Positions 28,140 to 37,415 of a DNA stretch of 64,000 nucleotides are shown here, piece by piece. A program made the position numbers and the translations under genes. Below the pieces are notes generated by a model. That model searched no databases. It had not been told where the DNA came from and saw only the letters and a list, made by a program, of their open reading frames with translations. Origin of the DNA: Streptomyces sp. DH-12 (GTDB taxonomy: Bacteria; Actinomycetota; Actinomycetes; Streptomycetales; Streptomycetaceae); assembly GCF_002899455.1 (NCBI RefSeq), contig NZ_PPFB01000001.1:2696501-2760500 (forward strand). Reading direction: 5' to 3'. Each line of letters starts with the position of its first letter. Position 1 is the first letter of the stretch.

Positions 28140-28880
28140 ATGGAGCAGACACACACCTCCCACAACGGCACGGCGACGACCACCCCCGGCGCGCAGCGCA
28201 GGGTCCTGGTGGTCGAGGACGACGCGACGATCGTGGACGCCATCGCGACCCGCCTGCGCGCCGAGGGATTCCTCGTGCAAACGGCGGGCGACGGCCCGTC
28301 CGCGGTGGACACGGCCGAGGCCTGGCAGCCCGACCTGCTGATCCTCGACATCATGCTGCCGGGCTTCGACGGCCTGGAGGTCTGCCGGCGCGTGCAGGCC
28401 CAGCGGCCGGTGCCGGTGCTGATGCTCACCGCGCGCGACGACGAGACCGACATGCTGGTGGGCCTCGGCGTCGGCGCCGACGACTACATGACGAAGCCGT
28501 TCTCGATGCGCGAGCTCGCCGCCCGCGTGCACGTGCTGCTGCGCCGCATGGAGCGCGCCGCCCTCGCGGCCACCACCCCGCGCAGCGGCATCCTGCGCCT
28601 GGGCGAGCTGGAGATCGACCACGCCCAGCGCCGGGTGCGGGTGCGCAGCGAGGACGTCCACCTGACGCCCACCGAGTTCGACCTGCTGGTGTGCCTGGCC
28701 AACACCCCGCGCGCGGTGCTCTCCCGCGAGCAGCTGCTGGCCGAGGTCTGGGACTGGGCGGACGCCTCCGGCACCCGGACCGTGGACAGCCACATCAAGG
28801 CGCTGCGCCGGAAGATCGGCGCCGAGCGCATCCGCACCGTGCACGGCGTGGGCTACGCCCTGGAGACGCCGACGCCATGA
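28140..28880 (+). CDS. OmpR/PhoB-family response regulator
   Basis: 246 residues. The receiver has acids VVEDD (about 24-28), phosphoacceptor Asp70 in LLILDIMLPGFDG and Lys119 in DDYMTKPF. The winged-helix Trans_reg_C domain runs from about 150 to 243 (LTPTEFDLLVCLANTPRAVL, TVDSHIKALRRKIG, RTVHGVGYAL). It binds direct repeats upstream of target genes when phosphorylated. Start is ATG 28140 with GGGGCGGG nearby. Its stop overlaps the kinase ATG (ATGA), so the two are one coupled operon. Confidence 0.94.
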   Translation: MEQTHTSHNGTATTTPGAQRRVLVVEDDATIVDAIATRLRAEGFLVQTAGDGPSAVDTAEAWQPDLLILDIMLPGFDGLEVCRRVQAQRPVPVLMLTARDDETDMLVGLGVGADDYMTKPFSMRELAARVHVLLRRMERAALAATTPRSGILRLGELEIDHAQRRVRVRSEDVHLTPTEFDLLVCLANTPRAVLSREQLLAEVWDWADASGTRTVDSHIKALRRKIGAERIRTVHGVGYALETPTP

Positions 28881-29986
28881 GCGGGGGTCCGGCGGGGCGC
28901 GGGCAGGGGAAGAAGGATCCCTGGGGCGGTGTGCGCCCGTTCTCGATCAAGACCAAGCTGGGCGCGCTGGTCGTCGTCTCGGTCCTGATCACCACCGGAC
29001 TGTCGGTGATCGCCGTGCACACCAAGACGGAGCTGCGCTTCATCACGGTCTTCTCGATGATCGCCACGCTCCTGATCACCCAGTTCGTGGCGCACTCCCT
29101 CACCGCTCCGCTGGACGACATGAACGCCGTCGCGCGGTCCATCTCGCACGGCGACTACACCCGCCGGGTGCGCGAGAGCCGCCGGGACGAGCTGGGCGAC
29201 CTGGCGCAGACGATCAACGTCATGGCCGACGAGCTGGAGGCGCAGGACCGCCAGCGCAAGGAGCTGGTGGCCAACGTCTCGCACGAGCTGCGCACGCCCA
29301 TCGCGGGACTGCGCGCGGTGCTGGAGAACATCGTCGACGGCGTCACCGAGGCCGACCCCGAGACGATGCGCACGGCCCTGAAGCAGACCGAGCGGCTCGG
29401 CCGTCTGGTGGAGACGCTGCTGGACCTGTCCCGCCTGGACAACGGCGTGGTGCCGCTGAAGAAGCGCCGCTTCGAGGTGTGGCCGTACCTGTCGGGCGTG
29501 CTGAAGGAGGCCAACATGGTCGCCTCCGCCCGCGCGGGCATGGCCTCCGGCTCCGGCAGCCACACCCGTACGGACGTCCATCTGCACCTGGACGTCTCGC
29601 CGCCCGAGCTGGTCGCGCACGCCGACCCCGAGCGGATCCACCAGGTGGTCGCCAACCTGATCGACAACGCGGTCAAGCACAGCCCGCCGCACGGCAGGGT
29701 GACCGTCCGGGCCCGGCGGGGCCCCGAGCCGGAGTCGCTGGAGCTGGAGGTGCTGGACGAGGGTCCGGGCATCCCGCGCACGGAGTGGCACCGGGTCTTC
29801 GAGCGGTTCAACCGCGGCAACGTCAACCGGCCGCACGGCCCCGGCAGCGACGGCGGCACCGGGCTGGGCCTGGCGATCGCCCGCTGGGCCGTGGATCTGC
29901 ACGGCGGCCGGATCGGAGTGGCGGAATCCGAGCGGGGTTGCCGGATTCTGATCACTCTTCCGGGGCCCTCCTCTGCGCCAAGTTGA
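28877..29986 (+). CDS. Sensor histidine kinase, partner of the OmpR-type regulator
   Basis: 369 residues. Two membrane helices (LGALVVVSVLITTGLSVIAV and FITVFSMIATLLITQFVAHS) lie almost back to back, with only about a dozen residues between them, so there is virtually no extracytoplasmic sensor. A HAMP domain (LTAPLDDMNAVARSISHGDY) follows, then HisKA with His136 in LVANVSHELRTPIAGL, and an ATPase domain (VVANLIDNAVKHSPPHG; LDEGPGIPRTEW; GTGLGLAIARWAVDLHGG). Sensing is probably within the membrane, of envelope state. It starts in the ATGA overlap with the regulator. The kgd gene follows after about 290 bases. Confidence 0.94.
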   Translation: MSGGPAGRGQGKKDPWGGVRPFSIKTKLGALVVVSVLITTGLSVIAVHTKTELRFITVFSMIATLLITQFVAHSLTAPLDDMNAVARSISHGDYTRRVRESRRDELGDLAQTINVMADELEAQDRQRKELVANVSHELRTPIAGLRAVLENIVDGVTEADPETMRTALKQTERLGRLVETLLDLSRLDNGVVPLKKRRFEVWPYLSGVLKEANMVASARAGMASGSGSHTRTDVHLHLDVSPPELVAHADPERIHQVVANLIDNAVKHSPPHGRVTVRARRGPEPESLELEVLDEGPGIPRTEWHRVFERFNRGNVNRPHGPGSDGGTGLGLAIARWAVDLHGGRIGVAESERGCRILITLPGPSSAPS

Positions 29987-30277
29987 CGTAAAGTTCGAAG
30001 CGGAGCCTCAAGATCCATCCGCGTTCGTCCTGGCGGACACGTGTGATCAGGCACAGGCCCGCGCGCGGGGCGCGACGGGCCCTGGTCGAGCGATGCCTGA
30101 TACCGTCGAAAGAAGCGGAACCTCGCTTGTTTCCCGCCAATTCCAGCGCCGAAACACCCGCCGAGATGTGATGTGCACGACGTTGCACGGGCCCGGCCTG
30201 ACCTTCTCGCGCGGGGAGGCGTAGCCTTTATTTCCGCTGTCCATCATCTTGCGAAGCGGAAGAGGGCGGTTGACGCC

Positions 30278-33200
30278 GTGTCGCCACAGTCCCCCAGTAA
30301 CTCGAGCATCTCGACCGACACCGACCAAGCGGGCAAGAACCCCGCTGCGGCCTTCGGTGCCAACGAATGGCTCGTCGACGAGATCTACCAGCAGTACCTC
30401 CAGGACCCGAACTCGGTGGACCGAGCCTGGTGGGACTTCTTCGCCGACTACAAGCCGGGCGCTCCCGCGTCCTCGGCTCCGGCGGGTGACGCGGCCGCGG
30501 GGGCCGCGGTGACCCCCACCGCTCCGTCCCGGCCGGCCGCGCCCGCCAAGGCCGAGACGCCCGCCCCGGCCGCGAAGCCCGCTGCCGCCGCTCCGGCGGC
30601 CGAGGCCCCGGCTCAGGCGCCTGCCAAGGCCCAGGCGCCCGCCCAGCCGAAGAAGCAGGCCGCTCCCGCCGCCAAGCCGGCCCCGGCCGGGAAGGCCGAG
30701 CCGGCGGGCGAGGCGAAGAGCGGCCCCGAGCAGGTCACCCTGCGCGGTCCGTCCGCCGCCGTGGCGAAGAACATGGACGCCTCGCTGGAGCTGCCCACGG
30801 CCACGTCCGTGCGCGCGGTCCCGGTGAAGCTGCTGTTCGACAACCGCATCGTCATCAACAACCACCTCAAGCGCGCCCGGGGCGGGAAGATCTCCTTCAC
30901 GCACCTCATCGGCTACGCGATGGTGCAGGCCATCAAGGCCATGCCGGCGATGAACTGGTCGTACGCCAAGGTGGACGGCAAGCCCACCCTGGTCAAGCCG
31001 GAGCACGTCAACCTCGGTCTCGCCATCGACCTGGTCAAGCCCAACGGCGACCGCCAGCTCGTCGTCGCGGCGATCAAGAAGGCCGAGACGCTGAACTTCT
31101 TCGAGTTCTGGCAGGCCTACGAGGACATCGTCCGTCGCGCCCGCGACAACAAGCTGACGATGGACGACTTCACCGGTGTCACGGTCTCCCTGACCAACCC
31201 CGGCGGCCTGGGCACCGTGCACTCCGTGCCGCGCCTCATGCCCGGCCAGTCGGTGATCATGGGCGTCGGCTCCATGGACTACCCGGCGGAGTTCCAGGGC
31301 ACCTCCCAGGACACCCTGAACAAGCTCGGCATCTCGAAGGTCATGACGCTCACGTCGACCTACGACCACCGGGTGATCCAGGGCGCCGCCTCCGGCGAGT
31401 TCCTGCGCCAGGTCGCGAACCTCCTGCTCGGCGAGAACAACTTCTACGACGAGATCTTCGAGGCCCTGCGCATCCCCTACGAGCCGGTCCGCTGGCTCAA
31501 GGACATCGACGCCAGCCACGACGACGACGTCACCAAGGCCGCCCGGGTCTTCGACCTGATCCACTCCTACCGGGTCCGCGGCCACGTCATGGCCGACACC
31601 GACCCGCTCGAGTACAAGGTCCGCAAGCACCCCGACCTGGACATCGTCGAGCACGGACTCACCCTGTGGGACCTGGAGCGCGAGTTCGCCGTCGGCGGCT
31701 TCGCCGGCAAGTCGATGATGAAGCTGCGCGACATCCTCGGCGTGCTGCGCGACTCGTACTGCCGCACCACCGGCATCGAGTTCATGCACATCCAGGACCC
31801 CAAGCAGCGCAAGTGGATCCAGGACCGCGTGGAGCGCGGCCACACCAAGCCGGAGCGCGAGGAGCAGCTGCGCATCCTGCGCCGGCTGAACGCGGCGGAG
31901 GCCTTCGAGACCTTCCTGCAGACCAAGTACGTCGGCCAGAAGCGCTTCTCGCTGGAGGGCGGCGAGTCCGTCATCCCGCTGCTCGACGCGGTGCTGGACT
32001 CGGCCGCCGAGTCCCGCCTGGACGAGGTCGTCATCGGCATGGCCCACCGCGGCCGGCTGAACGTCCTCGCCAACATCGTCGGCAAGTCGTACGCGCAGAT
32101 CTTCCGCGAGTTCGAGGGCAACCTCGACCCGAAGTCGATGCACGGCTCCGGCGACGTGAAGTACCACCTGGGCGCCGAGGGCACCTTCACCGGCCTGGAC
32201 GGCGAGCAGATCAAGGTCTCGCTGGTCGCCAACCCCTCGCACCTGGAGGCCGTCGACCCGGTCCTCGAAGGCGTCGCCCGCGCCAAGCAGGACATCGTCA
32301 ACAAGGGCGGCACGGACTTCACCGTCCTGCCGGTGGCCATCCACGGCGACGCGGCCTTCGCGGGCCAGGGCGTGGTGGCCGAGACCCTGAACATGTCGCA
32401 GCTGCGCGGCTACCGCACCGGCGGCACGGTCCACATCGTCATCAACAACCAGGTCGGCTTCACCGCGGCCCCCGAGTCCTCGCGCTCCTCCATGTACGCG
32501 ACGGACGTGGCCCGCATGATCGAGGCCCCGATCTTCCACGTGAACGGCGACGACCCGGAGGCGGTCGTGCGCGTCGCGCGCCTGGCCTTCGAGTTCCGCC
32601 AGGCGTTCAACAAGGACGTGGTGATCGACCTCATCTGCTACCGCCGCCGCGGTCACAACGAGTCGGACAACCCGGCCTTCACCCAGCCGCTGATGTACGA
32701 CCTGATCGACAAGAAGCGCTCGGTGCGCAAGCTGTACACCGAGTCCCTCATCGGTCGCGGCGACATCACCCTGGAAGAGGCCGAGCAGGCACTGCAGGAC
32801 TACCAGGGCCAGCTGGAGAAGGTCTTCACGGAGGTCCGTGAGGCCACCTCGCAGCCGACCGCGGTCGCCCCGTCCGACCCGCAGGCCGAGTTCCCGGTCG
32901 CCGTGAACACCGCGGTGAGCACGGAGATCGTGAAGCGGATCGCCGAGTCGCAGGTGAACATCCCCGACCACATCACCGTCCACCCGCGTCTGCTGCCGCA
33001 GCTGCAGCGCCGGGCGGCGATGGTCGAGGACGGCACCATCGACTGGGGCATGGGCGAGACCCTCGCCTTCGGCTCGCTGCTCCTCGAGGGCGTCCCGGTC
33101 CGGCTCGCCGGCCAGGACTCCCAGCGCGGCACCTTCGGCCAGCGCCACGCGGTCATCATCGACCGTGAGACGGGCGAGGAGTACACGCCGCTGCAGTACC

Positions 33201-34087
33201 TCTCCGAGGACCAGGCGCGGCTGAACGTCTACAACTCCCTGCTGTCCGAGTACGCGGCCATGGGCTTCGAGTACGGCTACTCGCTGGCCCGCCCGGACGC
33301 GCTCGTGCTGTGGGAGGCGCAGTTCGGCGACTTCGTCAACGGCGCGCAGACGGTCGTGGACGAGTTCATCTCGTCGGCCGAGCAGAAGTGGAACCAGACC
33401 TCCGGTGTGGTCCTGCTCCTCCCGCACGGCTACGAGGGCCAGGGCCCGGACCACTCCTCGGCCCGCCCGGAGCGCTTCCTGCAGCTCTGCGCCCAGAACA
33501 ACATGACGGTCGCCATGCCGACCTCGCCGTCGAACTACTTCCACCTCCTGCGGTGGCAGGTGCACAACCCGCACCACAAGCCGCTGGTGGTCTTCACCCC
33601 GAAGTCGATGCTGCGCCTGAAGGCCGCCGCGTCGAAGGCGGAGGAGTTCACCACGGGCCAGTTCCGCCCGGTCATCGGCGACGACACGGTCGACCCGGCC
33701 GGCGTGAAGAAGGTCGTCTTCTGCGCCGGCAAGGTCTACTACGACTTGGTCGCCGAGCGGAAGAAGCGCGGCGCGGACGACACGGCGATCATCCGCATCG
33801 AGCGCCTGTACCCGCTGCCGGGCGCCGAGCTCCAGGCGGAGATCAAGAAGTACCCGAACGCCGAGAAGTACCTGTGGGCGCAGGAGGAGCCGGCGAACCA
33901 GGGCGCCTGGCCGTTCATCGCGCTCAACCTGATCGACCACCTGGACCTGGCGGTCGGCGCCGACCTGCCGCACGCCGAGCGTCTGCGCCGCATCTCGCGG
34001 CCGCACAGCTCGTCCCCGGCGGTCGGCTCCGCCAAGCGCCACCAGGCCGAGCAGGAGCAGCTCGTGCGTGAGGTCTTCGAGGCCTGA
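30278..34087 (+). CDS. kgd: Multifunctional 2-oxoglutarate decarboxylase/dehydrogenase E1-E2 (KGD/SucA)
   Basis: 1269 residues, the full actinobacterial length. The N-terminus [20 protein letters not shown] is the E1 entry helix. An Ala/Pro/Lys-rich linker (about 70-150) precedes an E2-like acyltransferase domain (about 165-400) with [17 protein letters not shown] carrying the catalytic His. The ThDP-dependent E1 follows with [14 protein letters not shown] (near 590), [17 protein letters not shown] to [10 protein letters not shown] (755-795), and the C-terminal transketolase-like half. It decarboxylates 2-oxoglutarate in the TCA cycle; no lipoyl domain is fused, so lipoyl E2 comes from elsewhere. 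GTG 30278 is preceded by AGAGGG at a long spacing. A strong hairpin follows. Confidence 0.96.
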   Translation: MSPQSPSNSSISTDTDQAGKNPAAAFGANEWLVDEIYQQYLQDPNSVDRAWWDFFADYKPGAPASSAPAGDAAAGAAVTPTAPSRPAAPAKAETPAPAAKPAAAAPAAEAPAQAPAKAQAPAQPKKQAAPAAKPAPAGKAEPAGEAKSGPEQVTLRGPSAAVAKNMDASLELPTATSVRAVPVKLLFDNRIVINNHLKRARGGKISFTHLIGYAMVQAIKAMPAMNWSYAKVDGKPTLVKPEHVNLGLAIDLVKPNGDRQLVVAAIKKAETLNFFEFWQAYEDIVRRARDNKLTMDDFTGVTVSLTNPGGLGTVHSVPRLMPGQSVIMGVGSMDYPAEFQGTSQDTLNKLGISKVMTLTSTYDHRVIQGAASGEFLRQVANLLLGENNFYDEIFEALRIPYEPVRWLKDIDASHDDDVTKAARVFDLIHSYRVRGHVMADTDPLEYKVRKHPDLDIVEHGLTLWDLEREFAVGGFAGKSMMKLRDILGVLRDSYCRTTGIEFMHIQDPKQRKWIQDRVERGHTKPEREEQLRILRRLNAAEAFETFLQTKYVGQKRFSLEGGESVIPLLDAVLDSAAESRLDEVVIGMAHRGRLNVLANIVGKSYAQIFREFEGNLDPKSMHGSGDVKYHLGAEGTFTGLDGEQIKVSLVANPSHLEAVDPVLEGVARAKQDIVNKGGTDFTVLPVAIHGDAAFAGQGVVAETLNMSQLRGYRTGGTVHIVINNQVGFTAAPESSRSSMYATDVARMIEAPIFHVNGDDPEAVVRVARLAFEFRQAFNKDVVIDLICYRRRGHNESDNPAFTQPLMYDLIDKKRSVRKLYTESLIGRGDITLEEAEQALQDYQGQLEKVFTEVREATSQPTAVAPSDPQAEFPVAVNTAVSTEIVKRIAESQVNIPDHITVHPRLLPQLQRRAAMVEDGTIDWGMGETLAFGSLLLEGVPVRLAGQDSQRGTFGQRHAVIIDRETGEEYTPLQYLSEDQARLNVYNSLLSEYAAMGFEYGYSLARPDALVLWEAQFGDFVNGAQTVVDEFISSAEQKWNQTSGVVLLLPHGYEGQGPDHSSARPERFLQLCAQNNMTVAMPTSPSNYFHLLRWQVHNPHHKPLVVFTPKSMLRLKAAASKAEEFTTGQFRPVIGDDTVDPAGVKKVVFCAGKVYYDLVAERKKRGADDTAIIRIERLYPLPGAELQAEIKKYPNAEKYLWAQEEPANQGAWPFIALNLIDHLDLAVGADLPHAERLRRISRPHSSSPAVGSAKRHQAEQEQLVREVFEA

Positions 34088-34111
34088 CCGGCACGAAGAC
34101 GCGGTGACCGA

Positions 34112-34146
34112 GCGGGCCGCACCCCCTCCCCGGGGGTGCGGCCCGC
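34112..34146 (+). terminator. Terminator of kgd
   Basis: A perfect 15-bp stem, GCGGGCCGCACCCCC at 34112-34126 pairing with 34132-34146, has a 5-base loop and starts 25 bases after the kgd stop. Confidence 0.85.
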
Positions 34147-34175
34147 CCCGTTCCGCGGCACATATCCTTGACCTC

Positions 34176-34358
34176 ATGTACTTCACGGACCGTGGCATCG
34201 AGGAACTGGAGAAGCGGCGCGGCGAGGAGGAGATCACCTTCGAGTGGCTCGCGGAGCAGCTCCGCACCTTCGTTGACCTCAACCCCGACTTCGAGGTCCC
34301 GGTGGAACGCCTGGCGACCTGGCTGGCCCGCCTGGACGACGAGGACGAGGACGAGTGA
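34176..34358 (+). CDS. Small acidic conserved protein (DUF6104-like)
   Basis: 60 residues: MYFTDRGIEELEKRRGEEE, then FEWLAEQLRTFVDLNPDFEV, ending in an acidic DDEDEDE tail. No signal peptide or membrane segment. This small protein is conserved just downstream of kgd in Streptomyces as far as I recall; function unknown. The intact frame, sequence compactness and a hairpin on both sides support it as a real gene. It begins at ATG 34176; the -10-like CATATCCT is 15-20 bases upstream, so a very short leader is possible. Confidence 0.75.
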   Translation: MYFTDRGIEELEKRRGEEEITFEWLAEQLRTFVDLNPDFEVPVERLATWLARLDDEDEDE

Positions 34359-34364
34359 GCCGCG

Positions 34365-34392
34365 GGCGTCCGTGCCGCCGAGGAGGCACGGA
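34365..34392 (+). terminator. Hairpin after the small acidic gene
   Basis: CGTCCGTGCC (34365-34374) pairs with GGCACGGACG (34383-34392) around an 8-base loop, starting 6 bases after the stop. Confidence 0.7.
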
Positions 34393-34492
34393 CGGACGCG
34401 ACGGCGCCCCGTAGACGCCGGGCCGCGCATCCGCCCCCTTCCCCACCTCCCCACATCGCGCACCCAAGGCACCGTTCACCAGAACGAGTGCC

Positions 34493-34541
34493 TTGACTTT
34501 TGTGCGCCGCGATATATCGTCAAACGAGTAATACGCGATAT
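34493..34541 (+). promoter_or_regulatory. Promoter with overlapping AT-rich palindrome, probable PadR operator
   Basis: TTGACT (34493-34498) and TATCGT (34515-34520) form a plausible promoter with a 16-base spacer. The perfect palindrome CGATATATCG (34510-34519) covers the -10 and CGCGATAT recurs at 34534-34541. Such an AT-rich palindrome stands out in this GC-rich DNA. It lies in front of an operon that encodes a PadR repressor as second gene, suggesting autoregulation. Confidence 0.6.
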
Positions 34542-34602
34542 GGCGTGATGTCCCGCGCCTCGCGCCGCCCCGGGTGCCCACCCGCGATCAGGAGGTCGTC
34601 CC

Positions 34603-35475
34603 ATGCCCGAGTGGTCCGTCGCGGACAAGACCCGCCTCACCTTCGACGCCCCCCTGACCCGCCTCAACGTCCGCCTCGTCAACGGCACGGTGAACGTCGT
34701 GGGGACCGACGAGGACGAGGCCCGTCTCCAGGTCTCCGACGTGGAGGGTCCGCCCCTGGTGGTGACGCACGAAGACGGCGTCCTGACCGTCGCCTACGAC
34801 GACCTCCCCTGGAAGGGCTTCCTCACCTGGCTGGACGGCAAGGGCTGGCGCCGCAGCGCGGTGGTCTCCCTCGCCGTCCCCGCGCGGACCCGCGTGGAGG
34901 TCGGCGTCGTCGGGGCCGGGGCCGTCGTCTCGGGCATCCGGGGCCCCGCCGCGGTGAAGGGCGTCGCGGGCGACACCACCCTGGTCCACCTCTCGGGGCC
35001 CGTCCGCGCGGACACCGTCTCCGGCAGCGTGGAGGCCCAGTCCGTGACCGGCGACCTCCGCTTCGCCTCCGTCTCCGGCGACCTCACCGTCGTCGAGGGT
35101 TCCGGCCCCTCCGTCCGGGCGGACACCGTCAGCGGCTCGATGATCGTGGACCTGAACCCCGAGGGTCCCGCCGACGTCCGGCTGACCAGCGTCTCGGGCG
35201 AGATCGCGGTCCGGCTGCCCGACCCGGCGGACGCCGAGGTGGAGGCCAACACGGCCGGCGGCGCCATCTCCAACGCCTTCGACGACCTGCGGGTCCAGGG
35301 GATGTGGGGCGCCCACAAACTCACCGGCCGCCTGGGCGCGGGCAGCGGCACCCTGCGGGCCACCACCGTCTCCGGCTCCATCGCCCTGCTGCGCCGCCCG
35401 CCCCGGGAGGACGAGCCGGACCGGCGCGGCGGCCCGGGAGACAATGCCGGCACGACCGACAAGAAGGTGCTCTGA
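34603..35475 (+). CDS. DUF4097-family beta-repeat protein
   Basis: 290 residues with no signal peptide. It consists of short beta repeats in which VSG/VTG and DTVSGS units recur (VRADTVSGSVEAQSVTGDLR, FASVSGDLTVVEG, VRADTVSGSMIVDL, LTSVSGEIAVRL, ATTVSGSIALL). This is the DUF4097 putative-adhesin beta-helix type, frequently paired with PadR or PspC-type regulators in actinobacteria. Its function is unknown; an envelope-stress link is only inference. ATG 34603 has GGAGG 12 bases upstream. The PadR gene starts 1 base after its stop, so the two form an operon. Confidence 0.85.
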   Translation: MPEWSVADKTRLTFDAPLTRLNVRLVNGTVNVVGTDEDEARLQVSDVEGPPLVVTHEDGVLTVAYDDLPWKGFLTWLDGKGWRRSAVVSLAVPARTRVEVGVVGAGAVVSGIRGPAAVKGVAGDTTLVHLSGPVRADTVSGSVEAQSVTGDLRFASVSGDLTVVEGSGPSVRADTVSGSMIVDLNPEGPADVRLTSVSGEIAVRLPDPADAEVEANTAGGAISNAFDDLRVQGMWGAHKLTGRLGAGSGTLRATTVSGSIALLRRPPREDEPDRRGGPGDNAGTTDKKVL

Positions 35476-35476
35476 C

Positions 35477-36526
35477 ATGCCCCCCGTCTTCGCCCACGGA
35501 CGCCTCCGCCTCTACCTGCTGAAGCTGCTCGACGAGGCTCCCCGGCACGGCTACGAGGTGATCCGTCTCCTCGAGGAGCGCTTCCAGGGGCTGTACGCGC
35601 CGTCCGCGGGCACGGTCTACCCCCGTCTGGCCAAGCTGGAGGCGGAAGGGCTGGTCACCCACACCACCGAGGGCGGCCGCAAGGTCTACTCGATCACCGA
35701 CGCCGGCCGCGCCGAGCTGGCCGACCGCAGCGGCGAGCTGGCCGACCTGGAGCTGGAGATCCGCGAGTCGGTCGCCGAGCTCGCCGCCGAGATCCGGGCC
35801 GACGTCAGCGGCGCGGCGGGCGACCTGCGCCGCGAGATGCGCGCCGCGGCCGGCCGGGCCCGCCAGTCGCGGGGCGGCGGCGCGTCCGGCGGCAAGGACG
35901 CCCCCTTCGGCGACTTCGACCTCGGCGACTTCTCGGTGTTCGGCGACAAGGATGCCTGGCGCGCCGCCAAGGAGGAGATGCGCCGCGCCAAGCAGGAGTG
36001 GAAGGAGCAGGCCCGGCGCGCCAAGGACGAGAGCCGGCGCTCCCGCGAGGAGGCCCAGCGCGCCCGCCGTCAGGCCAAGGAGGCCCAGGACCGGGCGCAG
36101 GAGCAGGTGCAGCGCATCGTCCGGCAGGTCCAGGAGCAGGTGCAGGGCCACTTCGCCCGCGGCGACTGGCCGTCCGGACTGCGCGAGGGCCTGGGCGAAC
36201 TGCTCAAGGAGATGGGCGAGTTCGGCAAGGACTTCCCCTTCGGCCGCACAGGTTCCGCGGACGCGGCGGGCTCCCGTCCGTCGTACTCCACGACCCCCGA
36301 GGACTTCCCGGCCGACTACGCCCCCTCCTGGGGCCACGCGAGCGCGGCGGAGTCCACCGGCGACCCGGTACGCGACCTGGAGCGGCTGCTGGACCGCTTC
36401 CGGGACGACGTCCGGGACGCCGCGCGGGACCACGGGGTCACCGAGGAGCAGCTCCGCGACGCCCGCGGGCACCTGGCGGAGGCGGCGGCCCGTATCGGGG
36501 CGCTGCTGCGGACGCCGAAGCCCTGA
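35477..36526 (+). CDS. PadR-family regulator with long charged coiled-coil extension
   Basis: 349 residues. The N-terminal PadR winged helix (RLRLYLLKLLDEAPRHGYEV, then YAPSAGTVYPRLAKLEAEGL, GGRKVYSITDAGRAEL) occupies residues 5-80. After it comes a far longer C-terminal part than usual for PadR (most are 110-190 residues). It has a Glu/Arg coiled coil to about 135, a Gly/Asp/Phe-rich turn, and a dense Lys/Arg/Glu/Gln helix (about 165-230). An amphipathic segment and a last helical bundle follow. The extension could bind the DUF4097 protein or membranes. ATG 35477 follows the upstream stop by one base. Confidence 0.88.
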   Translation: MPPVFAHGRLRLYLLKLLDEAPRHGYEVIRLLEERFQGLYAPSAGTVYPRLAKLEAEGLVTHTTEGGRKVYSITDAGRAELADRSGELADLELEIRESVAELAAEIRADVSGAAGDLRREMRAAAGRARQSRGGGASGGKDAPFGDFDLGDFSVFGDKDAWRAAKEEMRRAKQEWKEQARRAKDESRRSREEAQRARRQAKEAQDRAQEQVQRIVRQVQEQVQGHFARGDWPSGLREGLGELLKEMGEFGKDFPFGRTGSADAAGSRPSYSTTPEDFPADYAPSWGHASAAESTGDPVRDLERLLDRFRDDVRDAARDHGVTEEQLRDARGHLAEAAARIGALLRTPKP

Positions 36527-36533
36527 GCACCCG

Positions 36534-37094
36534 TCAGCCCGCCTTGGCCTCGCCGTCGCCGTAGAGCACGCGGGTGACCGACGCGTGGGTCACGCCGTGG
36601 TCGGCGAGGACCTCGGCGGGCACACCGGGGCGGGCGGTGAGGGCGAGGAGCAGGTGCTCGTCGCCGATGTGGCGGTGGCCGCGGGCGGTGGCGGTGCGCA
36701 GCGCCCCGGTCAGGACGTCCTTGGCCGCCCGGTCGAAGGGCCGGTGCCCCCGCCACCGGGCGCGGGGCCGCTTCTCCGACAGGGCCCCGGGGCCGTGCGT
36801 CTCCTCCACCCGGGCGACGATCTCCGGCACGTCGATGCCCAGTCCGGCGAGGGCGTCGGTCTCGGCCTGGGTGAGCCCGCCCCGCCGTCGCGCCCGCTCC
36901 AGGGCCTCCCGTACCGGCTCGCGGCGCTCGTCGAGCCCCAGGGCGGTCAGGGCGAAGGAGGCGCGGCTGCCCTCCCGGTCGAGCAGGGCGAGGAGCAGGT
37001 GCTCCGCGCCGACGCGGGCCGCTCCCGCCCGTTCGGCCTGGGCGACGGCCTCCTTGACCACGTCCCGGGCGTCCTTGGTGAACCGCTCGAACAT
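36534..37094 (-). CDS. Stand-alone Clp N-terminal domain protein (two Clp_N repeats, no ATPase)
   Basis: 186 residues. The N-terminus FERFTKDARDVVKEAVAQAE, then GAEHLLLALLDREGS, is the first Clp_N (ClpA/ClpC N-domain) repeat. A second begins FDRAAKDVLTGALRTATARG and has IGDEHLLLALTARPG. There are no Walker motifs, so it is not an unfoldase but a free N-domain, which in other systems is where adaptors bind ClpC. It may compete for or deliver adaptors; that is inference. ATG 37094 has GGGAGG 5 bases upstream and overlaps by one base the stop of a small HTH gene, so it is coupled. Confidence 0.88.
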   Translation of the reverse strand: MFERFTKDARDVVKEAVAQAERAGAARVGAEHLLLALLDREGSRASFALTALGLDERREPVREALERARRRGGLTQAETDALAGLGIDVPEIVARVEETHGPGALSEKRPRARWRGHRPFDRAAKDVLTGALRTATARGHRHIGDEHLLLALTARPGVPAEVLADHGVTHASVTRVLYGDGEAKAG

Positions 37095-37303
37095 CAATGC
37101 CTCCCGTACTTCTTGTGCACGGCCTGCCTGCTGACCCCGAGTTCGGTGGCGATCTCCTGCCACGACCAGCCGTGGTTGCGCGCGTTGCGCACCTGCACGG
37201 CCTCCAGTTGCTCGAGCAGCTTGCGCAGCGCGGCGACGGCCCGCAGGCCGACCCGCGGGTCGCGGTCGCCCGCCCGCTCGGCGAGATCGGTTGCCTCAGT
37301 CAT
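37094..37303 (-). CDS. Small helix-turn-helix DNA-binding protein, probable autoregulator
   Basis: 69 residues. The helix at LRAVAALRKLLEQLEAVQVR leads into a helix-turn-helix: GWSWQEIATELGVSRQAVHK with a terminal KYGRH. It is the first gene of a two-gene operon with the Clp_N protein (TGATG overlap). Only two bases upstream of its ATG lies an 18-bp perfect palindrome, with a second inverted repeat of the same half-site beyond it. This is the standard arrangement for a repressor that controls itself. No other domain is present. Confidence 0.88.
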   Translation of the reverse strand: MTEATDLAERAGDRDPRVGLRAVAALRKLLEQLEAVQVRNARNHGWSWQEIATELGVSRQAVHKKYGRH

Positions 37304-37305
37304 GA

Positions 37306-37323
37306 TGTCAACGTACGTTGACA
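37306..37323. promoter_or_regulatory. Perfect 18-bp palindrome in front of the HTH/Clp_N operon
   Basis: TGTCAACGTACGTTGACA is its own reverse complement and ends 2 bases before the HTH gene ATG (37303). Its half-site GTCAAC/GTTGAC reappears at 37334-37349. A repressor bound here would block initiation or translation start access, so autoregulation by the HTH protein is the simplest reading. Confidence 0.75.
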
Positions 37324-37333
37324 CGCCGACCGC

Positions 37334-37349
37334 GTCAACCCCAGTTGAC
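37334..37349. promoter_or_regulatory. Second inverted repeat sharing the operator half-site
   Basis: GTCAAC (37334-37339), four bases, then GTTGAC (37344-37349). On the minus strand its inner GTTGACG also resembles a -35 for the HTH gene. Distance between the centres of the two repeats is about 27 bases. Confidence 0.6.
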
Positions 37350-37355
37350 AGAACC

Positions 37356-37385
37356 GCGGCCGGCCCGGAGAACCGGACCGGCCGC
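37356..37385 (-). terminator. Terminator of the zinc-type dehydrogenase gene
   Basis: GCGGCCGG-C-CCGG (37356-37368) pairs with CCGG-A-CCGGCCGC (37373-37385) around AGAA; one internal mismatch. It lies 30 bases after the dehydrogenase stop on the minus strand and shields the HTH operator region. Confidence 0.75.
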
Positions 37386-37415
37386 AGGGGTGCCGCAGGA
37401 GCGAGGAGAGCCGCC

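Noticed and set aside
30047..34456. A 1469-codon minus-strand open frame opposite kgd
   Set aside because: Its composition (His/Arg/Asp/Val/Leu-rich without any motif) is that of an antisense frame; kgd on the plus strand is complete and conserved.
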